Program-made: the position numbers and the translations under genes
Origin: Bradyrhizobium hereditatis
GTDB taxonomy: Bacteria; Pseudomonadota; Alphaproteobacteria; Rhizobiales; Xanthobacteraceae
Reading direction: 5' to 3'
DNA length: 64,000 nt
Assembly: GCF_020329435.1 (NCBI RefSeq)
Contig: NZ_JAGKJK010000005.1
Location: 405,501 to 469,500 of the forward strand
Shown here: positions 1-10,358 of the stretch, piece after piece
Layout of the letters: every line of letters begins with the position of its first letter
How positions within the stretch are numbered: position 1 is the stretch's first letter
The notes under the pieces: generated by a model
What the model saw: the letters and a program-made list of their open reading frames with translations, nothing else
The model's database searches: none
Told to the model about the DNA's origin: nothing

Positions 1-308
1 CCGCGGCGGACATTGGCGAGTGTGATGCCGCCGATCATGGCGCCGTCGGACTCGCGGAAGATGATGAACGGATAGGAGCGGTCGGCGGCGATATCCTCGG
101 CGTAGCGGCGCAGCCTGCGGCGGAAACCGGCCCGGGTGAGATCGTCCGACGGCCAGATCGGCTCCCATGGCGTCAAATAGGCCCGGCTCTGCTCGCGGAG
201 TTGCGCCCATTGCACGAAATCAGACATTTGCGGCGCGCGCAGCAACAGGCCGTGGCCGCGCGGCATGAGCGCGGCCGGTCCGCTGGATGGCAAACGAAAC
301 AGGGCCAT
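1..308 (-). CDS. GNAT family N-acetyltransferase, RimJ-like (3' end cut by window edge)
   Basis: About 102 N-terminal residues are visible on the minus strand from an ATG at 308, and the frame runs off the window at base 1. The peptide opens MALFRLPSSG, continues through LTPWEPIWPSDDLT and reaches MIGGITLANV, the early strands of a RimJ/RimL-type acetyltransferase fold. This family moves acetyl from acetyl-CoA to N-terminal or side-chain amines in the cytoplasm. The acetyl-CoA binding loop would lie outside the window, so the substrate cannot be judged. It follows the M16 peptidase gene after 100 bases on the same strand and may share its transcript. Confidence 0.75.
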   Translation of the reverse strand, partial: MALFRLPSSGPAALMPRGHGLLLRAPQMSDFVQWAQLREQSRAYLTPWEPIWPSDDLTRAGFRRRLRRYAEDIAADRSYPFIIFRESDGAMIGGITLANVRR

Positions 309-408
309 GCCCTCAACTCTCCCGCTCGCTAACTATTGCAGCATGATCCTTGCGGAAAACCGGCGGCCACTTTGCGCTAACGCGGCCCTCCGGGTCCGGG
401 ATCATGCT

Positions 409-1698
409 CTAGTGTAGCAGCGACTTTGCCTTCGACCTCGTCAATCCTTCCGCAAAAGACACCGCCGTGTCCAGACCCCTGCCGCTGCCCAGTGCGACGA
501 CAGCCGGCCGGCTGCGGGACAGCAACGCGCGGGCGGCGTTGCAGGTCGATTCGATGTTGACCGCGTCGATCCTGGCGACCAGCTCTTCCACCGTCAGCGG
601 CCGTCCATAGGCCAGGACGTGCCGGGCCAGTTGTTCGGCCCGCGACGAGCAGCTTTCCAGCGCCATCAGCAGCCCTGCCTTCATCTGCGCCTTGGCGCGG
701 GCGACCTCGGCTTCGGTCAGGGTTTCGACGGCATCGTTGATGACGTCGACGATCACCTCCATCATTTCAGGCGCGTCACCGGGATCGGTACCGGTATAGA
801 GGCCGAAAAAGCCGGTGTCGGTATAGGGCGCGTGGAAGGTGTAGATCGAGTAGCACAGGCCGCGCTTCTCGCGCACTTCCTGGAACAGCCGCGACGACAT
901 TCCGCCGCCGAGCGTGTTGGTGAACACCTGCAGCGAGAACAGCGAAAGATCGGTCTGCGGCACACCCTCGAGCGCCAGCGTCAGATGCGCCTGTTCGAGG
1001 TCGCGATGCACCACGCGCGAGCCGCCCTTGCCGAACATCGCCGGTTGCGGCTTTGGCGCGGGGGTGGCGTCGAAGCTTGAAAATTTCTGCGTGACTTCCT
1101 CGACCACGCGCTTGTGGTCGACCGCGCCGGCGGCGGCCACCACCATGTCGGGCCCGCGGTAATGCGTCGCGAGATAGCCGCGCAGCATGTCGCGGTCGAA
1201 CGTCTTCAGCGTCTTGGCGGTGCCGAGCAATGAGCGGCCCATCGGCTGGTCCGGAAAGCAGAGCTCGTTGAGGTGTTCGAACACGACGTCGTCGGGCGTA
1301 TCCTGCGCCGCGCCGATTTCCTGCACGATGACACTCTTCTCGCGCTCGAGCTCATCGGGCACGAAGGACGGATTGGTCAGGATGTCGGCGAGCACGTCGA
1401 GCGCGAGCGGCACGTCGGCCTTCATCACCCGCGCGTAATAGGCCGTGGTCTCGGTCGAGGTTCCGGCGTTGAGATCGCCGCCGACCGCCTCGATCTCCTC
1501 GACGATCTCGCGCGAGGAGCGCCGGGTGGTGCCCTTGAAGGCCATGTGTTCCAGAAGATGCGAGATGCCATGCTCGTTCGGCTTCTCGTCGCGGCCGCCG
1601 ACGCCGGCCCAGACGCCGAGTGCGGCCGTTTCCAGATGCGGCATGGTGTCGGTGACGATGGTCAGGCCGGATGGCAGCTTGGTTACGTCAACGCTCAT
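409..1698 (-). CDS. M16 family zinc metallopeptidase (processing-peptidase-like)
   Basis: This 429-residue protein carries the inverted zinc motif HxxEH (H47, E50, H51, in ISHLLEHMAFKGT) followed by the usual M16 acidic helix and a C-terminal inactive-type domain. The length fits the bacterial relatives of mitochondrial processing peptidase beta (PqqL/PepR type). The start is the ATG at 1698, whose ATGA overlaps the thrC stop, so the two genes are translationally coupled. A longer frame upstream lies inside thrC and is rejected. The role is probably degradation of short peptides or presequence-like fragments; the true substrate is not visible here. The thrC-M16 pairing is common in Rhizobiales. 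Confidence 0.92.
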   Translation of the reverse strand: MSVDVTKLPSGLTIVTDTMPHLETAALGVWAGVGGRDEKPNEHGISHLLEHMAFKGTTRRSSREIVEEIEAVGGDLNAGTSTETTAYYARVMKADVPLALDVLADILTNPSFVPDELEREKSVIVQEIGAAQDTPDDVVFEHLNELCFPDQPMGRSLLGTAKTLKTFDRDMLRGYLATHYRGPDMVVAAAGAVDHKRVVEEVTQKFSSFDATPAPKPQPAMFGKGGSRVVHRDLEQAHLTLALEGVPQTDLSLFSLQVFTNTLGGGMSSRLFQEVREKRGLCYSIYTFHAPYTDTGFFGLYTGTDPGDAPEMMEVIVDVINDAVETLTEAEVARAKAQMKAGLLMALESCSSRAEQLARHVLAYGRPLTVEELVARIDAVNIESTCNAARALLSRSRPAVVALGSGRGLDTAVSFAEGLTRSKAKSLLH

Positions 1699-3113
1699 CC
1701 GGCAACTCCCTGCTTCGCGGCTCTGCTCACCGAGCGCACGAATCGCTCCACTTCGGCTGAATCGTTTTTCATCACCGTGATGTGTTCGGATTTGGTCAAG
1801 AGGCCGTCGAGCCAGACCGGCAGTTGCGGCCGCACGCCACACGCGGCTTCCACCGCATCGGGGAATTTGGCCGGATGTGCGGTCGACAGCACGATGTTGG
1901 GGATCTTCGAATCAGGTGTGTCGCGATCAGCCACCGCCAGCGCCACCGCGGTATGGGGATCGACGAGGTCCCCGGCCTCGCGCCAGGCGGCGCGGATCGC
2001 GGCCGACGTCTCGGTTTCATCAGCGCGGCCGGCGTCGAACTCCTCGCGGATCGCGGCCAGCATGGCATCCGGCAGCACGAAGCGTCCGGACTGTTTCAGC
2101 GAAGCCATCAGCCGGCGCACGCTATCGGCGTCGCGGCGGCTCGCCTCGAACAGCAGCCGCTCGAAATTCGAGGATACCTGGATATCCATTGAGGGTGAGG
2201 CAGAAGCGTGAACCTCGCGCACTTCATAGATGCCGGTCTTCAGCGTGCGCGGCAGGATGTCATTGACATTGGAAGCAATGCGCAGCCAGCGCACCGGCAG
2301 CCCCATCTTCTTGGCGACGTAGCCGGCGAAGATGTCGCCAAAATTGCCGGTCGGCACGGTGAAATCCACGGTGCGCGTCGGCGCGCCGAGCGCCACGGCC
2401 GAGGTGAAGTAGTAGACCACCTGCGCGACGATCCGCGCCCAGTTGATCGAATTGACGCCCGATAGCGCGACCGCATCGCGAAAGCGATGATTATTGAACA
2501 GCGCCTTCAGGATCGCCTGGCAGTCATCGAAAGTGCCTTCGATCGCCAGCGCATGCACGTTGGATGCGCCGGTCGTCGTCATCATCCGCCGCTGCACATC
2601 GGAGATGCGGCCGTTCGGGAACAGCACGACCAGATCGACATTGTCGAGCCCGGCAAACGCTTCGACCGCAGCGCCGCCGGTATCGCCCGAGGTTGCGACG
2701 ACGATGGTGGTACGTTGACCGCGCTTTGCCAGCACGTGATCCATTAGCCGCGAGATCAACTGCATCGCGACGTCCTTGAACGCCAACGTCGGGCCGTGGA
2801 ACAGCTCCAGCAGGAACTGATTTGGCCCGATCTGATCGAGCGGCACCACGGCCGGATGGCGGAATGTCGCGTAGGCTTCATTGGCCATGCGGCCGAGATC
2901 GGCGTCGGAAATCTCGCCTGCCGCAAACGGCTTGATCACGTCGACCGCGACCTCCCAATAGGGCCGGCCGAAAAAGGAGGCGATGGTCTCGCGCGAGAGC
3001 TGCGGCCAGACCTCAGGCACGTAGAGGCCGCCGTCGCGGGCGAGCCCGGTCAGCATCACATCGCAAAAACCCAGGACGGGGGCCTCCCCCCGCGTCGAAA
3101 TATAGCGCGTCAA
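1695..3113 (-). CDS. thrC: Threonine synthase
   Basis: A 472-residue PLP enzyme that converts O-phosphohomoserine to threonine, the last step of threonine synthesis. The N-terminal TRYISTRGEAP and the motif FHGPTLAFKD, with the Schiff-base lysine at about K113, are diagnostic; VATSGDTGGAA follows as a phosphate-binding loop. I chose the TTG at 3113 because GGAGGG lies just upstream at 3118-3123 and because the product then starts directly with the conserved TRYIS. A TTG at 3125 is possible but lies inside that ribosome site. The gene ends in a four-base overlap with the M16 peptidase gene. Confidence 0.95.
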   Translation of the reverse strand: MTRYISTRGEAPVLGFCDVMLTGLARDGGLYVPEVWPQLSRETIASFFGRPYWEVAVDVIKPFAAGEISDADLGRMANEAYATFRHPAVVPLDQIGPNQFLLELFHGPTLAFKDVAMQLISRLMDHVLAKRGQRTTIVVATSGDTGGAAVEAFAGLDNVDLVVLFPNGRISDVQRRMMTTTGASNVHALAIEGTFDDCQAILKALFNNHRFRDAVALSGVNSINWARIVAQVVYYFTSAVALGAPTRTVDFTVPTGNFGDIFAGYVAKKMGLPVRWLRIASNVNDILPRTLKTGIYEVREVHASASPSMDIQVSSNFERLLFEASRRDADSVRRLMASLKQSGRFVLPDAMLAAIREEFDAGRADETETSAAIRAAWREAGDLVDPHTAVALAVADRDTPDSKIPNIVLSTAHPAKFPDAVEAACGVRPQLPVWLDGLLTKSEHITVMKNDSAEVERFVRSVSRAAKQGVAG

Positions 3114-3547
3114 ACCACCCTCCAAAGGCGCTAGCCCTATGCCAAGCCTTTGATCTTTATCGTGAATTAGATTTCGCTAAGCGCGAAGCGAGGGGTCACC
3201 ATAAAGCGTTTTTGGGCCAAGGGGAAATGGCTCGTGCGCGAAAAGGAAGGGCGCAGCCTCCGCAAAATGCGTGATTCTAGGGGTAACGAGCCTTCATGCC
3301 GTGCGAGGGCGAGCCAATTTCGCTCCCGCCGGTACGCCGCGCCTACCCCCGTCATTGCGAGCGCAGCGAAGCAATCCATCTATCCCCGAGCTGAGACATG
3401 GATTGCTTCGCGGAGCCTGTCATCGGGCGCGCATTCGCGCGACCCGTTGGCTCGCAACGACGGGGAAATAGTTTCGCGCTCTCTCGACACTTGCGCGCCA
3501 GAGGGTTGCAGCTTCGCACTCCCTTGAAAACCCGAGAGCGGCCGCCC
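3114..3547. other. Intergenic region between lolC and thrC
   Basis: There is no credible gene in these 434 bases. The part next to thrC (about 3114-3240) must hold its promoter, but I see no convincing -35/-10 pair. The remainder is mostly the dispersed palindrome at 3350-3462. The short frames found here on both strands all read through the repeat. Confidence 0.6.
3350..3462. repeat. Dispersed palindromic repeat, CATTGCGAGCGCAGCGAAG type
   Basis: The outer arms CGTCATTGCGAG and CTCGCAACGACG are imperfect inverted copies. Inside them are perfect 14-base arms, GCGAAGCAATCCAT at 3366-3379 and its complement at 3398-3411. This sequence type is widespread between genes in Bradyrhizobium and relatives (from memory of such genomes, not checked here). 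No transposase or coding potential is attached. Confidence 0.8.
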
Positions 3548-4819
3548 TCACCCGTACCGGAGAACATCGACCGGATCGAGCCGTGCCGCCCGCCATGATG
3601 GATAGAGCGTTGCCAGGAATGACAACGTCAGCGCCATCGCCACAACGGCGGCGGTTTCGCCAAGATCGATTTCCGCCGGCAGCTTCGACAGGAAGTAGAG
3701 CTTTGGCGGAAACAGCTCGGTATTGGTGAGCCAGGACAGGAATTGCCTGATCGCCTCGATGTTCAGGCAAACCAGCATGCCGACGAGCAGACCGGCCAAG
3801 GTGCCGAGCACGCCGATCGCTGCACCCGCGATCAGGAATACCCGCATGATCGCCCCGCGCGAGGCGCCGATGGTGCGCAGAATGGCGATATCGGCGCCCT
3901 TGTCCTTCACGAGCATGATCAGTCCCGACACGATGTTCAGCGCGGCGACCAGCACGATCAAGGTCAGGATCAGGAACATGACGTTGCGCTCGACCTGCAG
4001 GGCCGCGAAGAAGGCCGAAGTGCGCCGCCGCCAGTCAACGAGAAACACCGGCCGCCCGGCGGCATCAGCCACCGGCTTTCGAAAACTGTCGACCTTGTCC
4101 GGGCTGCCGGTGAGGAAAACCTCGATGGCGCTTACGTCATCGGCGCGGTTGAAATAGGCCTGCGCTTCCGTGAGCGGCAGAAACACCATGACGGAATCGT
4201 ATTCCGACATGTCGATGCTGAAAACCGCCGCAACCTTGTACGGCTTGATACGCGCCGCCGCAGCTTTCGACCTCGCTGCGCCATCGGGTGCGACCAGCGT
4301 GATGTTGTCGCCGGCCCTCACCGACAACTGCTCGGCAAGCCGGCGGCCGATGGCGACGCCTTTCCCTTGGTCGAATCCATCCAGCGCGCCCTGCTGGACA
4401 TTGCCCGCGATCGCCGCAAGCTTGTTGAGGTCATCGCCGCGAATGCCGCGAACGAGAACGCCGGTGGCATTGTGTGCCGATGATGCCAGGGCCGGACCAT
4501 CAACCACTGGCGCGGCGAGCCGTACGTCCGGAACCTGACTGATGCGCTCGGCGACGTCCTTCCAGTCCGTCAACGGCGATTCCAGCGGTTGCACCAGAAG
4601 GTGGCCGTTGAGGCCGACGATCTTATCCACCAGCTCCTTGCGGAAACCGTTCATGACGGCCATCACGATGATCAGCGTCGCAACGCCGAGCATGATGCCG
4701 AGGAAAGAAAATCCCGCGATGACGGAGATAAAGCCTTCCTTGCGGCGCGCCCGCAGGTACCGCCCGGACAGCAGCCATTCGAATGCCGAGAAAGGCAGGG
4801 GACGCGGAAGTTTTCCCAT
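3548..4819 (-). CDS. LolC/LolE-type lipoprotein-releasing ABC transporter permease
   Basis: This 423-residue inner-membrane protein has the MacB/LolC architecture. There is one membrane helix near residues 33-57 (in FSFLGIMLGVATLIIVMAV), a large periplasmic domain, then three helices (about 275-305, 320-345, 385-410). LolCDE extracts mature lipoproteins from the inner membrane and passes them to LolA. The N-terminal RYLRARRKEGFISVI is typical of LolC. The LolD ATPase normally follows directly; none is present here, and both neighbours are unrelated. It is therefore an orphan permease, and its ATPase must be elsewhere or it is a second copy. It ends with TGA at 3548-3550. Confidence 0.88.
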   Translation of the reverse strand: MGKLPRPLPFSAFEWLLSGRYLRARRKEGFISVIAGFSFLGIMLGVATLIIVMAVMNGFRKELVDKIVGLNGHLLVQPLESPLTDWKDVAERISQVPDVRLAAPVVDGPALASSAHNATGVLVRGIRGDDLNKLAAIAGNVQQGALDGFDQGKGVAIGRRLAEQLSVRAGDNITLVAPDGAARSKAAAARIKPYKVAAVFSIDMSEYDSVMVFLPLTEAQAYFNRADDVSAIEVFLTGSPDKVDSFRKPVADAAGRPVFLVDWRRRTSAFFAALQVERNVMFLILTLIVLVAALNIVSGLIMLVKDKGADIAILRTIGASRGAIMRVFLIAGAAIGVLGTLAGLLVGMLVCLNIEAIRQFLSWLTNTELFPPKLYFLSKLPAEIDLGETAAVVAMALTLSFLATLYPSWRAARLDPVDVLRYG

Positions 4820-5011
4820 CGCCCTTCATAGCGTGTTTTCGGGACGATTTCGTGTGCCGGCTTCGTAGAATGATCTTCGTCCACCGCCATATTCCTGCCA
4901 CGCCGGAGCCTTGAGCGCCGAGTAGACCAATGAAACCGACGCGACATCGCGCGCGCTTCCCCATGGCCGCGCGTCAGCCTCGGTATACGCGGCACCGGAC
5001 AGATCTCGCGC

Positions 5012-7219
5012 TCAACCGACGTCTGGCATTTGCTCCAGCAGCTTATCGAGCGTGATCGGATAGTCGCGGACGCGCACGCCGGTCGCGTTATAGACCGCAT
5101 TGGCGACCGCCGCCGCCACGCCGCAGATGCCGAGCTCGGCCACGCCCTTGGCCTTCATCGGCGAGGATATCGGATCGGTCTCGTCGAGGAAGATCATGTC
5201 CTGATGCGGAATGTCGGCATGAACGGGCACCTCATAGCCGGCGAGGTCGTGGTTGACGAAGAAGCCCGCGCGCTTGTCGACAACCATTTCCTCCATCAGC
5301 GCCGCGCCGACGCCCATCGTCATCGCGCCGATGATCTGGCTGCGCGCCGTTTTCGGATTGAGGATGCGGCCGGCGGCACACACCGCCAGCATGCGGCGGA
5401 CGCGGATCTCGGCGGTCGCAACGTCGACGCCGACTTCGACGAAATGCGCGCCGAAGGTTGATTGCTGATACTTCTTGTCGAGATCGCCGTATTCAATTCC
5501 GTCTTCGGCCGTGAGCGCACCATCGGCCGCGGCCTGCGCCAGCGGCACGCGGCGATTACCCGCGCGCACCTCGCCATCGGCAAATTCAGCCTCCGCCGAA
5601 TTGAAGCCGACCTTCTGGGCGATCGCTTCGCGCAGCTTGACGCAGGCGGCATAGACGCCTGCGGTCGAATTGTTGCCGCCGAATTGCCCGCCGGAGCCTG
5701 ACGAGACCGGAAAGCTCGAATCGCCGAGACGCACCACCACCTTCTCCAGCGGCACGCCCATCATCTCGGCCGCGGTCTGCGCGATGATGGTGTAGCTGCC
5801 GGTGCCGATGTCGGTCATATCGGTCTCGACCGTCACCATGCCGTTGCCGTCGAGCCGCACCCGCGCAGCCGACTTGACCAGCAGATTGTTGCGGAACGCG
5901 GCGGCCGTGCCGATGCCGATCTTCCAGCGTCCGTCACGTGCCCTGCCCGGCTGTGGATCGCGCTTGCTCCAGCCGAAGCGCTCGGCGCCGGTGCGGAAGC
6001 ATTCTGTGAGTTGCCGCTGTGAGAATGGCCGGTCCGGCCGTTCCGGATCGATCTGGGTATCGTTGCGGATACGAAACTCGATCGGATCGATACCGAGCTT
6101 CTCGGCCATTTCGTCGATCGCGATCTCTAGCGCCATCATGCCCGAAGCCTCGCCCGGCGCGCGCATCGCGTTGCCTTCGGCGAGATCGAGCGCCGCGAGG
6201 CGCGTTGCGGTCATGCGGTTGGCGCCGGCATAAAGCAGCCGCGTCTGGCTGACCGCGCCCTCGGGCCTGCCGCCGGGCAGATTGCCGCACCATTCCTCGT
6301 GGCCGATCGCCGTGATCCTGCCGTCCCTATCAGCGCCGATGCGAATGCGCTGAATCGTCGCCGGACGATGCGTCGTATTGTTGAACATCAGTGGGCGCTG
6401 CAGCGCTACCTTCACCGGCCGCCCCACGGCGCGCGCGCCGAGCGCCGCGAGCAGCGCATCCGAACGCAGGAACAGTTTGCCGCCGAAGCCGCCGCCAATG
6501 AATGACGAGACCAGGCGAACATTCTCTTTAGGGATCCCGAGGGTCTTCGCGACATCGCCTACGCCCCAGTCGATCATTTGGTTCGAGGTCCAAAGCGTGA
6601 GCTTGTCACCGTTCCACACGGCGATCGAGGCATGCGGCTCCATCATCGCATGCGCCTGATCGGGCGTGGTGTAGGTGGCATCGAATCGAACCGGCGCTGC
6701 CGCAAACGCACCAGAAAAATCACCCCGTGCGGTATCGGCCGGACCGCCGAACAAAGGTTTGGGCTGGCCAGTATCCTTCACCGCCGCGAGGTCAAAGGCG
6801 GCGCCATCCGCCTTGACGTAGTCGACGCGGAGGAGCTCCGCAGCGGCGCGCGCCTGTTCAAAGGTATCGGCGACCACAAGCGCGATCGCCTGATGATAAT
6901 GTTCGATCTCGGGGCCGCCGAGCAGCTTGGCCGCGTTGCGCTCGCCTTTGCCGAGCTTGCCGGCGTTGTCAGCCGTGACGATGGCGCGCACGCCGGGCGC
7001 GGCTTTGGCTGCAGCGCTGTCAATCCCGCCGATGCGCCCCTTGGCGATCGCCGAACCGACAATATAGCCGTAAGCAGGGTTGGAAACGACATCGTGACGC
7101 TCATAAGCGTAAGGCGCACGGCCGGTGGTCTTGAGGGGACCGTCGACCCGGTCGGCGGGCTTGCCGATCACTTTGAGCTGATCGATCGGATTACTGGTAG
7201 CTGGGGTTTCGAATTTCAT
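5012..7219 (-). CDS. paoC: Periplasmic aldehyde oxidoreductase, molybdenum-binding subunit PaoC
   Basis: This 735-residue xanthine-oxidase-family large subunit holds the molybdopterin cytosine dinucleotide cofactor and oxidises aldehydes to acids. The motif VSSFIGGGFGGK binds the cofactor. GVAELGICGVAAAV carries the catalytic glutamate at E695, close to E692 of E. coli PaoC. It is last in a three-gene operon, three bases after paoB. It has no export signal, and in this family it travels with the Tat-targeted PaoA. No XdhC/PaoD-type insertion chaperone is adjacent, so cofactor loading must depend on a gene elsewhere. Confidence 0.92.
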   Translation of the reverse strand: MKFETPATSNPIDQLKVIGKPADRVDGPLKTTGRAPYAYERHDVVSNPAYGYIVGSAIAKGRIGGIDSAAAKAAPGVRAIVTADNAGKLGKGERNAAKLLGGPEIEHYHQAIALVVADTFEQARAAAELLRVDYVKADGAAFDLAAVKDTGQPKPLFGGPADTARGDFSGAFAAAPVRFDATYTTPDQAHAMMEPHASIAVWNGDKLTLWTSNQMIDWGVGDVAKTLGIPKENVRLVSSFIGGGFGGKLFLRSDALLAALGARAVGRPVKVALQRPLMFNNTTHRPATIQRIRIGADRDGRITAIGHEEWCGNLPGGRPEGAVSQTRLLYAGANRMTATRLAALDLAEGNAMRAPGEASGMMALEIAIDEMAEKLGIDPIEFRIRNDTQIDPERPDRPFSQRQLTECFRTGAERFGWSKRDPQPGRARDGRWKIGIGTAAAFRNNLLVKSAARVRLDGNGMVTVETDMTDIGTGSYTIIAQTAAEMMGVPLEKVVVRLGDSSFPVSSGSGGQFGGNNSTAGVYAACVKLREAIAQKVGFNSAEAEFADGEVRAGNRRVPLAQAAADGALTAEDGIEYGDLDKKYQQSTFGAHFVEVGVDVATAEIRVRRMLAVCAAGRILNPKTARSQIIGAMTMGVGAALMEEMVVDKRAGFFVNHDLAGYEVPVHADIPHQDMIFLDETDPISSPMKAKGVAELGICGVAAAVANAVYNATGVRVRDYPITLDKLLEQMPDVG

Positions 7220-7222
7220 GGG

Positions 7223-8173
7223 TCAGCCTTTCGCCTCGGTCAGCACCGCACCGAGCGTGCGCTCGGCGAGCGACAGCTTGAATGCGTTCTGGCGTGTGGG
7301 CTTTGCGCCGGCGAACAATTGGGCGGCGACGGCCTTGGCGCCCCGCGGCAACTGCGCGTCGGCCGATTCGATACGCCATGGCTTATGGGCGACGCCACCG
7401 AGTGCTACGCGGCCGGTTCCGTCGCGCTGCACGATCGCAGCAACCGAGACCAGCGCGAAGGCATAAGAGGCACGGTCACGCACCTTGCGATAGATGTGCG
7501 TGCCACCGATCGGCTTTGGCAGCGTCACGGCCGTGATCAACTCACCCTGCGAAAGCGCAGTCTCGACATGCGGCGTGTTACCCGGCAAATGATGGAATTC
7601 GGCGATCGGAATCGTTCGCGTCGCGCCATCCGGCCGCACGGTTTCCACCACAGCATCGAGCGTGCGCATCGCGACCGCCATGTCGCTTGGATGGGTGGCG
7701 ATGCAGGCCTCGCTTGCACCGACCACCGCATGCTGGCGGTTGAAGCCGCCGATTGCCGCACAGCCGCTGCCGGGACGACGTTTATTGCAAGGCTGGTTGG
7801 TGTCGTAGAAATAGGGGCAGCGCGTCCGCTGCAGCAAGTTTCCCGCCGTCGTCGCCATGTTGCGCAGTTGGCCCGAGGCGCCGGCGAGCAGGGCGCGCGA
7901 CAACACGCCATAGTCGCGTCGGACGCGCTTATCGGCGGCCAGATCGGTATTGCGCACCAGCGCACCGATCTTTAGGCCGCCGTCGGGCATGGATTCGATC
8001 TTGTCGAGGGCGAGGCCGTTGACGTCGATCAGATGCGCCGGCGTCTCGATCTCAAGCTTCATCAGGTCAAGCAGATTGGTGCCGCCCGCGATGAATTTGG
8101 CATCGGCATGGCGCGCGGCGGCCGCCGCAGCGTCAGCTGGTGAGTTTGCGCGCTCATATGTGAATGATTTCAT
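7223..8173 (-). CDS. paoB: Periplasmic aldehyde oxidoreductase, FAD-binding subunit PaoB
   Basis: A 316-residue FAD subunit of the CoxM/xanthine dehydrogenase medium-chain type, carrying electrons between the iron-sulfur subunit and the acceptor. The FAD loop reads [16 protein letters not shown] near residues 25-40. A cysteine-rich insertion ([20 protein letters not shown], about residues 118-140) matches the extra [4Fe-4S] cluster segment that separates PaoB from ordinary xanthine dehydrogenase FAD subunits. Its start overlaps the paoA stop by four bases (ATGA at 8170-8173). The length matches E. coli PaoB closely. Confidence 0.92.
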   Translation of the reverse strand: MKSFTYERANSPADAAAAAARHADAKFIAGGTNLLDLMKLEIETPAHLIDVNGLALDKIESMPDGGLKIGALVRNTDLAADKRVRRDYGVLSRALLAGASGQLRNMATTAGNLLQRTRCPYFYDTNQPCNKRRPGSGCAAIGGFNRQHAVVGASEACIATHPSDMAVAMRTLDAVVETVRPDGATRTIPIAEFHHLPGNTPHVETALSQGELITAVTLPKPIGGTHIYRKVRDRASYAFALVSVAAIVQRDGTGRVALGGVAHKPWRIESADAQLPRGAKAVAAQLFAGAKPTRQNAFKLSLAERTLGAVLTEAKG

Positions 8174-8823
8174 GTGGGCCTCCCGGCAACCTCTGTGATC
8201 GCCTCGGCGATGTTGGAATAGGCGCCGCAGCGGCAGATGTTGCCGCTCATGCGTTCACGAAGCTCGGCATTGGTCAGTTGCGGCGCAGCGTCGAGATCGG
8301 CAGTGACGTGACTGGGAATGCCGGCCTTGATTTCATCGAGCACCGCGACCGCCGAACAGATCTGTCCCGGCGTGCAATAGCCGCATTGGAAGCCGTCGTG
8401 CTTGACGAACGCGGCCTGCATCGGATGCATATTCTCGGGCGTGCCGAGGCCCTCGATGGTCGTGATGCTGTCGCCTTCGTGCATGACAGCCAGCGTCATG
8501 CATGAATTGATCCGCCGGCCGCCTGCGATCACCGTACAGGCGCCGCACTGGCCGTGATCGCAGCCCTTCTTGGTGCCGGTGAGATGCAGGTGCTCGCGCA
8601 GCGCATCGAGCAGCGTGGTCCGCATGTCGAGCGCAATCTCGCGCGGCGCGCCATTGACGTTGAACGAAACTTTCATCGTCGCGATGCCGGGAACGGCTGC
8701 CTGCGCGGGAACCACAGGCGTTTGCGCCCTTGCCTCTGCGGACGCCGCGCTGAAAGCCACCGACGCGGCGGTTCCCAGCAACAATTTCCTCCGCGATAAC
8801 TCGAAGTCGCTCGGACCTTGCAT
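8170..8823 (-). CDS. paoA: Periplasmic aldehyde oxidoreductase, [2Fe-2S] subunit PaoA
   Basis: A 217-residue two-cluster ferredoxin-like subunit. The N-terminus has a twin-arginine signal ([15 protein letters not shown], residues 10-24) and an AQA-type cleavage region, so the whole complex should be exported folded. The plant-type [2Fe-2S] motif [11 protein letters not shown] sits near residue 90, and the second, helical cluster uses [10 protein letters not shown] and CRCG. It is the first gene of paoA-paoB-paoC. Its promoter must lie in the 222-base region shared with the divergent LysR gene. Role in the family: detoxification of aldehydes, often aromatic ones. Confidence 0.94.
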   Translation of the reverse strand: MQGPSDFELSRRKLLLGTAASVAFSAASAEARAQTPVVPAQAAVPGIATMKVSFNVNGAPREIALDMRTTLLDALREHLHLTGTKKGCDHGQCGACTVIAGGRRINSCMTLAVMHEGDSITTIEGLGTPENMHPMQAAFVKHDGFQCGYCTPGQICSAVAVLDEIKAGIPSHVTADLDAAPQLTNAELRERMSGNICRCGAYSNIAEAITEVAGRPT

Positions 8824-9028
8824 GTCGTGTTCCCATTTGGCGTTGTTTGGTTGATTTCGGCGCGACTGTCTAAGCGCTCTGCTTCAAGCTTCCTGTAACC
8901 GCGCCGGGTTTGCCCTGTTCCTCGCCGCCATTCACGTTTGAAAGAGCTGGCGAGAACTGCGTTTGCAGCTTGCAACCAGCTAACGGCTGCGCGAGGGCGC
9001 GATTAGATGGTATAGTCAGCTTGCGCTT

Positions 9029-9043
9029 ATGAAATGGATTCAT
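9029..9043 (+). promoter_or_regulatory. Putative LysR-type operator, ATGAA-N5-TTCAT
   Basis: A perfect 5+5 base inverted repeat that also fits the T-N11-A rule of LysR binding boxes (TGAAATGGATTCA). It ends three bases before the LysR start codon, in the region between that gene and paoA. Its position suits autorepression. A separate site nearer paoA would be expected for activation; I could not single one out. Confidence 0.4.
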
Positions 9044-9045
9044 GA

Positions 9046-9939
<894 letters not shown>

Positions 9940-9963
9940 TGCTTTTCGTCCCGGCAAGCAAAA

Positions 9964-9987
9964 GGGCCGCAGCACATGCCGCGGCCC
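9964..9987. terminator. Bidirectional intrinsic terminator
   Basis: GGGCCGC at 9964-9970 pairs with GCGGCCC at 9981-9987 around a ten-base loop. On the minus strand the stem is followed by TTTT, which suits the small gene at 10015-10245. On the plus strand it is followed by TCTCTCC just after the LysR gene. It sits between the two convergent stop codons. Confidence 0.7.
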
Positions 9988-10014
9988 TCTCTCCTGGAAG
10001 AGGTCTGTCGTTGG

Positions 10015-10245
10015 TTAGTTACTTGTGCAGACCTTCATGGTTTTCATGCTGGTTTCAGCCTCGGTCTTCGTCTTGAACACGCCGTTGTCGACGATGGTGG
10101 TGGTTGTCGTGGTTGGCTTGGTATCGACAACCGTGCACTTCTTGGTGGTGGCGTCGTGCACCACGTAGAATTCGGCGGCAACTGCGGTGCCGGCGAACGC
10201 CGATACGGCAACGGCCAGCGTTCCGATCATCAATGACTTCTTCAA
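10015..10245 (-). CDS. Small secreted protein of unknown function, Thr-rich
   Basis: A 76-residue product with a clear signal peptide (lysines at 2-3, hydrophobic core to about residue 19, AVAA cleavage region). The mature part has a run of six threonines near residue 46 and two cysteines (C37 and C73) that could form a disulfide. The start is TTG at 10245, supported by GAGGAGG at 10251-10257 with five bases of spacing. I recognise no family with a known function; similar small exported proteins occur in Bradyrhizobium. It has its own terminator at 9964-9987 and looks monocistronic. Confidence 0.7.
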   Translation of the reverse strand: MKKSLMIGTLAVAVSAFAGTAVAAEFYVVHDATTKKCTVVDTKPTTTTTTIVDNGVFKTKTEAETSMKTMKVCTSN

Positions 10246-10358
10246 GATCTCCTCCTCGGGTGTTCCCCGTATGCAGCGGACAACCCGCCAGGAATCCGAT
10301 TGTTCCAGTTTTTCCCATTCTACAGGGAACGCGTGGCCTCGCGCAGCGCGGCGGCGAA

